Part shown: in pieces, positions 37,578 to 40,281 of the stretch
How positions within the stretch are numbered: position 1 is the first letter of the stretch
Layout of the letters: each line of letters begins with the position of its first letter
DNA from: a bacterium
GTDB lineage: Bacteria > Bacillota > Clostridia > Lachnospirales > Lachnospiraceae
Assembly: GCA_023664305.1 (NCBI GenBank)
Contig: JAMPFT010000027.1
Span: 1 to 40,281 of the forward strand
Direction: 5' to 3'
Length of the DNA: 40,281 nt
The notes under the pieces: generated by a model
What the model saw: only the letters and a program-made list of their open reading frames with translations
Databases searched by the model: none
What the model was told of the DNA's origin: nothing
Translations under genes and position numbers: made by a program

Positions 37578-40211
37578 ATGAAAAAATGGGTGTATTTATT
37601 CAGTGAAGGTGACATGAGCATGCGCAACCTTCTCGGCGGCAAGGGCGCTAATCTGGCTGAGATGACGAGTATCGGCCTGCCTGTTCCTCAGGGCTTTACG
37701 ATTACAACGGAAGCCTGCACGCAGTATTACGAGGACGGACGCAAGATTAACGATGAAATTATGGGTCAGATCATGGAGTATGTGGCCGAGATGGAGAAGA
37801 TCAACGGCAAAAAATTCGGCGACAGCTTAAATCCGCTGCTTGTTTCCGTCCGTTCCGGTGCCCGCGCTTCCATGCCGGGTATGATGGATACTATCCTGAA
37901 TCTGGGGTTAAACGACGAGGTGGTTGCGACTATGATCGCAGGCAATTCCGACCCTGCGTTTGAACGTTTTGTATACGATTCCTACAGACGGTTTATCCAG
38001 ATGTTCTCCGATGTGGTCATGGAGGTCGGCAAGAAGTATTTCGAGCAGCTGATCGACAAAATGAAGGAAGAAAAGGGCGTTCACTTTGATGTGGAGCTCA
38101 CGGCGCAGGATCTGAAGACTCTGGCGGCACAGTTCAAGGCAGAGTACAAAAACCAGCTGGGCACGGACTTCCCTTCCGATCCCGTGGAGCAGTTAAAGCT
38201 GGCGATCGAGGCCGTTTTCCGTTCCTGGGACAACCCCCGTGCGAACGTGTACCGCCGCGACAATGATATTCCTTATTCCTGGGGTACCGCGGTAAACGTT
38301 ATGCCCATGGTATTCGGCAACCTGAACGAGCAGTCCGGAACCGGCGTTGCCTTTACCAGAGATCCCGCAACCGGCGAGAAAAAGCTGATGGGCGAGTTTT
38401 TGAAGAACGCCCAGGGCGAGGATGTGGTGGCGGGTGTCCGCACACCCATGCCGATCGCACAGATGGAGAAGGAATTTCCCGAGGCTTATGCGGAGTTTAT
38501 TAAGGTATGCGAGATCCTGGAAAATCATTATCACGATATGCAGGATATGGAGTTTACCGTTGAGAATCAGAAGCTTTACATGCTGCAGTGCCGGAACGGC
38601 AAGAGAACCGCGCAGGCAGCTTTGAAGATTGCCTGCGATCTGGTGGACGAGGGACACAAGACCGAGGCGGAGGCTGTTGCCATGATCGATCCCCGTAACC
38701 TGGATACACTGCTGCATCCTCAGTTTGACGCGGCGGCCCTGAAGGCGGCGACTCCCATCGGAAAAGGACTTGGCGCTTCTCCCGGAGCGGCATGCGGCAA
38801 GATCGTATTTACGGCGGAGGACGCTGAAAGCTGGGCGGCGAGAGGCGAGAAGGTAGTTCTGGTTCGTCTGGAGACCTCTCCCGAGGATATCACCGGCATG
38901 AAGTCGGCACAGGGAATCCTTACCGTCCGCGGCGGTATGACCTCCCACGCGGCTGTAGTGGCCCGCGGCATGGGAACCTGCTGCGTATCCGGCTGCGGCG
39001 AGATGATAATGGACGAGGAGAATAAGAAATTTACCCTGGCGGGACAGGAGTTCCACGAGGGAGATTATATCTCCATCGACGGCACCACCGGCAATATTTA
39101 CGCGGGACAGATCAAGACGGTAGACGCTACCATCGCCGGAGAGTTTGGACGGGTTATGGCCTGGGCGGACAAGTATAGAACCCTGAAGGTGCGCACCAAT
39201 GCGGATACCCCCGCGGACGCGAAGAAAGCCCGCGAGTTGGGCGCGGAAGGCATCGGTCTTTGCCGTACAGAGCATATGTTCTTTGAGGAGGACAGAATTG
39301 CCGCGTTCCGCGAGATGATCTGCGCGGATACGGTAGAGGAGAGAGAGGCGGCGCTGGAGAAGATTCTGCCTTATCAGCAGGGAGACTTTGAGAAGCTTTA
39401 CGAGGCTCTGGAGGGTTACCCGGTTACCATCCGTTTCCTGGATCCTCCGCTTCATGAGTTCGTGCCTACCGAGGAAGAGGATATTAAAAAGCTGGCCGAG
39501 GCGCAGGGCAAGACAGTGGAAGAGATCAAGAACCTGATCGCGAGCCTGCACGAGTTCAATCCGATGATGGGACACAGGGGATGCCGTCTGGCGGTGACTT
39601 ATCCGGAAATTGCAAAGATGCAGACGAGAGCCGTTATCCGTGCGGCAATCAATGTGCAGAAGTCGCATCCCGGCTGGAAGCTGAAGCCTGAAATCATGAT
39701 CCCCCTGATCTGTGAGGTAAAGGAACTGAAATATGTAAAGAAGACCGTTGTGGAGACTGCGGACGCGGAAATTGCCGCTTCCGGAATTGAACTGGACTAC
39801 GAAGTGGGAACCATGATCGAGATTCCCAGAGCCGCGCTGACCGCTGACGATATCGCGGCGGAGGCTGACTTCTTCTGCTTCGGCACCAACGACCTGACCC
39901 AGATGACCTTCGGCTTCTCCCGCGACGATTCGGGTAAGTTCCTGAGCGCATATTATGACGCGAAGATTCTGGAGAGCGATCCTTTTGCAAAGCTGGATCA
40001 GACCGGCGTCGGCAAGCTGATGGAAACGGCGATCAAACTGGGCAAGCCCGTAAATCCGAAGCTGCACGTCGGTATCTGCGGCGAGCACGGCGGCGATCCC
40101 GCTTCCGTAGAGTTCTGCCATAAGATCGGCCTGGATTATGTGTCCTGCTCGCCGTTCAGAGTACCGATCGCGAGATTGGCGGCAGCACAGGCGGCTATCA
40201 ATAGTAGGTAG
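37578..40211 (+). CDS. ppdK: pyruvate, phosphate dikinase
   Basis: It interconverts ATP, phosphate and pyruvate with AMP, pyrophosphate and phosphoenolpyruvate. In anaerobic Clostridia this serves glycolysis or gluconeogenesis. The 877-residue product matches the family's usual length (about 875). The N-terminal ATP-grasp domain starts G-G-K-G-A-N-L-A-E-M. The phosphorylated His457 is in G-G-M-T-S-H-A-A-V-V-A-R. The C-terminal barrel has C-R-T-E-H-M-F and the catalytic Cys834 in G-I-C-G-E-H-G-G. ATG 37578 follows AAGGAAG; the frame is open seven codons earlier to a TTG that is not needed. Its codon use is biased to frequent codons, as for a highly expressed gene. Confidence 0.98.
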   Translation: MKKWVYLFSEGDMSMRNLLGGKGANLAEMTSIGLPVPQGFTITTEACTQYYEDGRKINDEIMGQIMEYVAEMEKINGKKFGDSLNPLLVSVRSGARASMPGMMDTILNLGLNDEVVATMIAGNSDPAFERFVYDSYRRFIQMFSDVVMEVGKKYFEQLIDKMKEEKGVHFDVELTAQDLKTLAAQFKAEYKNQLGTDFPSDPVEQLKLAIEAVFRSWDNPRANVYRRDNDIPYSWGTAVNVMPMVFGNLNEQSGTGVAFTRDPATGEKKLMGEFLKNAQGEDVVAGVRTPMPIAQMEKEFPEAYAEFIKVCEILENHYHDMQDMEFTVENQKLYMLQCRNGKRTAQAALKIACDLVDEGHKTEAEAVAMIDPRNLDTLLHPQFDAAALKAATPIGKGLGASPGAACGKIVFTAEDAESWAARGEKVVLVRLETSPEDITGMKSAQGILTVRGGMTSHAAVVARGMGTCCVSGCGEMIMDEENKKFTLAGQEFHEGDYISIDGTTGNIYAGQIKTVDATIAGEFGRVMAWADKYRTLKVRTNADTPADAKKARELGAEGIGLCRTEHMFFEEDRIAAFREMICADTVEEREAALEKILPYQQGDFEKLYEALEGYPVTIRFLDPPLHEFVPTEEEDIKKLAEAQGKTVEEIKNLIASLHEFNPMMGHRGCRLAVTYPEIAKMQTRAVIRAAINVQKSHPGWKLKPEIMIPLICEVKELKYVKKTVVETADAEIAASGIELDYEVGTMIEIPRAALTADDIAAEADFFCFGTNDLTQMTFGFSRDDSGKFLSAYYDAKILESDPFAKLDQTGVGKLMETAIKLGKPVNPKLHVGICGEHGGDPASVEFCHKIGLDYVSCSPFRVPIARLAAAQAAINSR

Positions 40212-40281
40212 GAGTTTTCTTTCCTTTGTTCTTGCAGAACCAGATTTTCCTCCCCGCAAATTTTAATTTTTCCTGAGCGGA

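Noticed and set aside
38193-40259. 688-codon open frame on the minus strand
   Set aside because: It is fully antisense to ppdK, whose catalytic motifs are intact. Long antisense frames are expected for highly expressed genes with biased codons.

Overview
The window looks like a chromosomal segment of a Gram-positive anaerobe of the Clostridia, most likely a Lachnospiraceae species. The reasons are strong Shine-Dalgarno sites of the AGGAGG type, pyruvate phosphate dikinase, a PyrB/PyrI pair, a folB-folK fusion, Rpn-family nucleases, and promoters of the TTGACA/TATAAT type. This is inferred from protein families, not from a marker gene. I see no rRNA, tRNA, CRISPR array or insertion sequence.

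Layout. 1-577: remnants of small AT-rich genes (an immunity-like protein and a broken ORF). 704-2811 (minus): pyrI, pyrB and a nitroreductase. 3152-4191: two small membrane or PH-like proteins. 4369-8843 (plus): a folate operon folC-folE-HD hydrolase-folP-folBK that covers dihydrofolate synthesis from GTP, with minisatellites between some genes. 8988-10998: a Gx transporter and NusG-II protein divergent from apbE (extracytosolic flavinylation). 11076-14565: an SmtB-like repressor, AT-rich small genes, an XRE regulator with a helical tail, and an anchored DUF5050-like protein. 14684-22395 (plus): pheA, a DUF815 ATPase, ppx, ppk1, maf and a HAD phosphatase, where ppx and ppk1 form a polyphosphate module. 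22514-23818: a secreted repeat protein behind a promoter whose spacer holds nine G. 24292-29378: an accessory patch with an Rpn nuclease, an AraC regulator plus an unrecognised helical protein, and a type II restriction-modification system with a controller gene. 29594-34564: a small acidic protein, a Gfo/Idh/MocA oxidoreductase, a PHP phosphoesterase, a YcxB-like protein and an ABC-F ATPase. 34872-37283: an MFS transporter behind a structured leader, and a glycerophosphodiester phosphodiesterase. 37578-40211: ppdK.

Two features run across the window. One is dispersed hairpin repeats: a ~70-bp double-hairpin terminator element (copies near 1167, 8851, 8919 and 28031) whose T-tract supplies the TAA stop of the opposite-strand gene in three cases, and a second ~47-bp hairpin family (659 and 29951). 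The other is tandem repeats of 36-46 bp, both between genes and expanded in frame inside housekeeping enzymes (Maf, glycerophosphodiester phosphodiesterase, probably the PHP protein).

Gaps longer than about 300 bases: 2812-3151 holds two divergent promoters. 23819-24291 holds a terminator and a promoter, and nothing else that I recognise.
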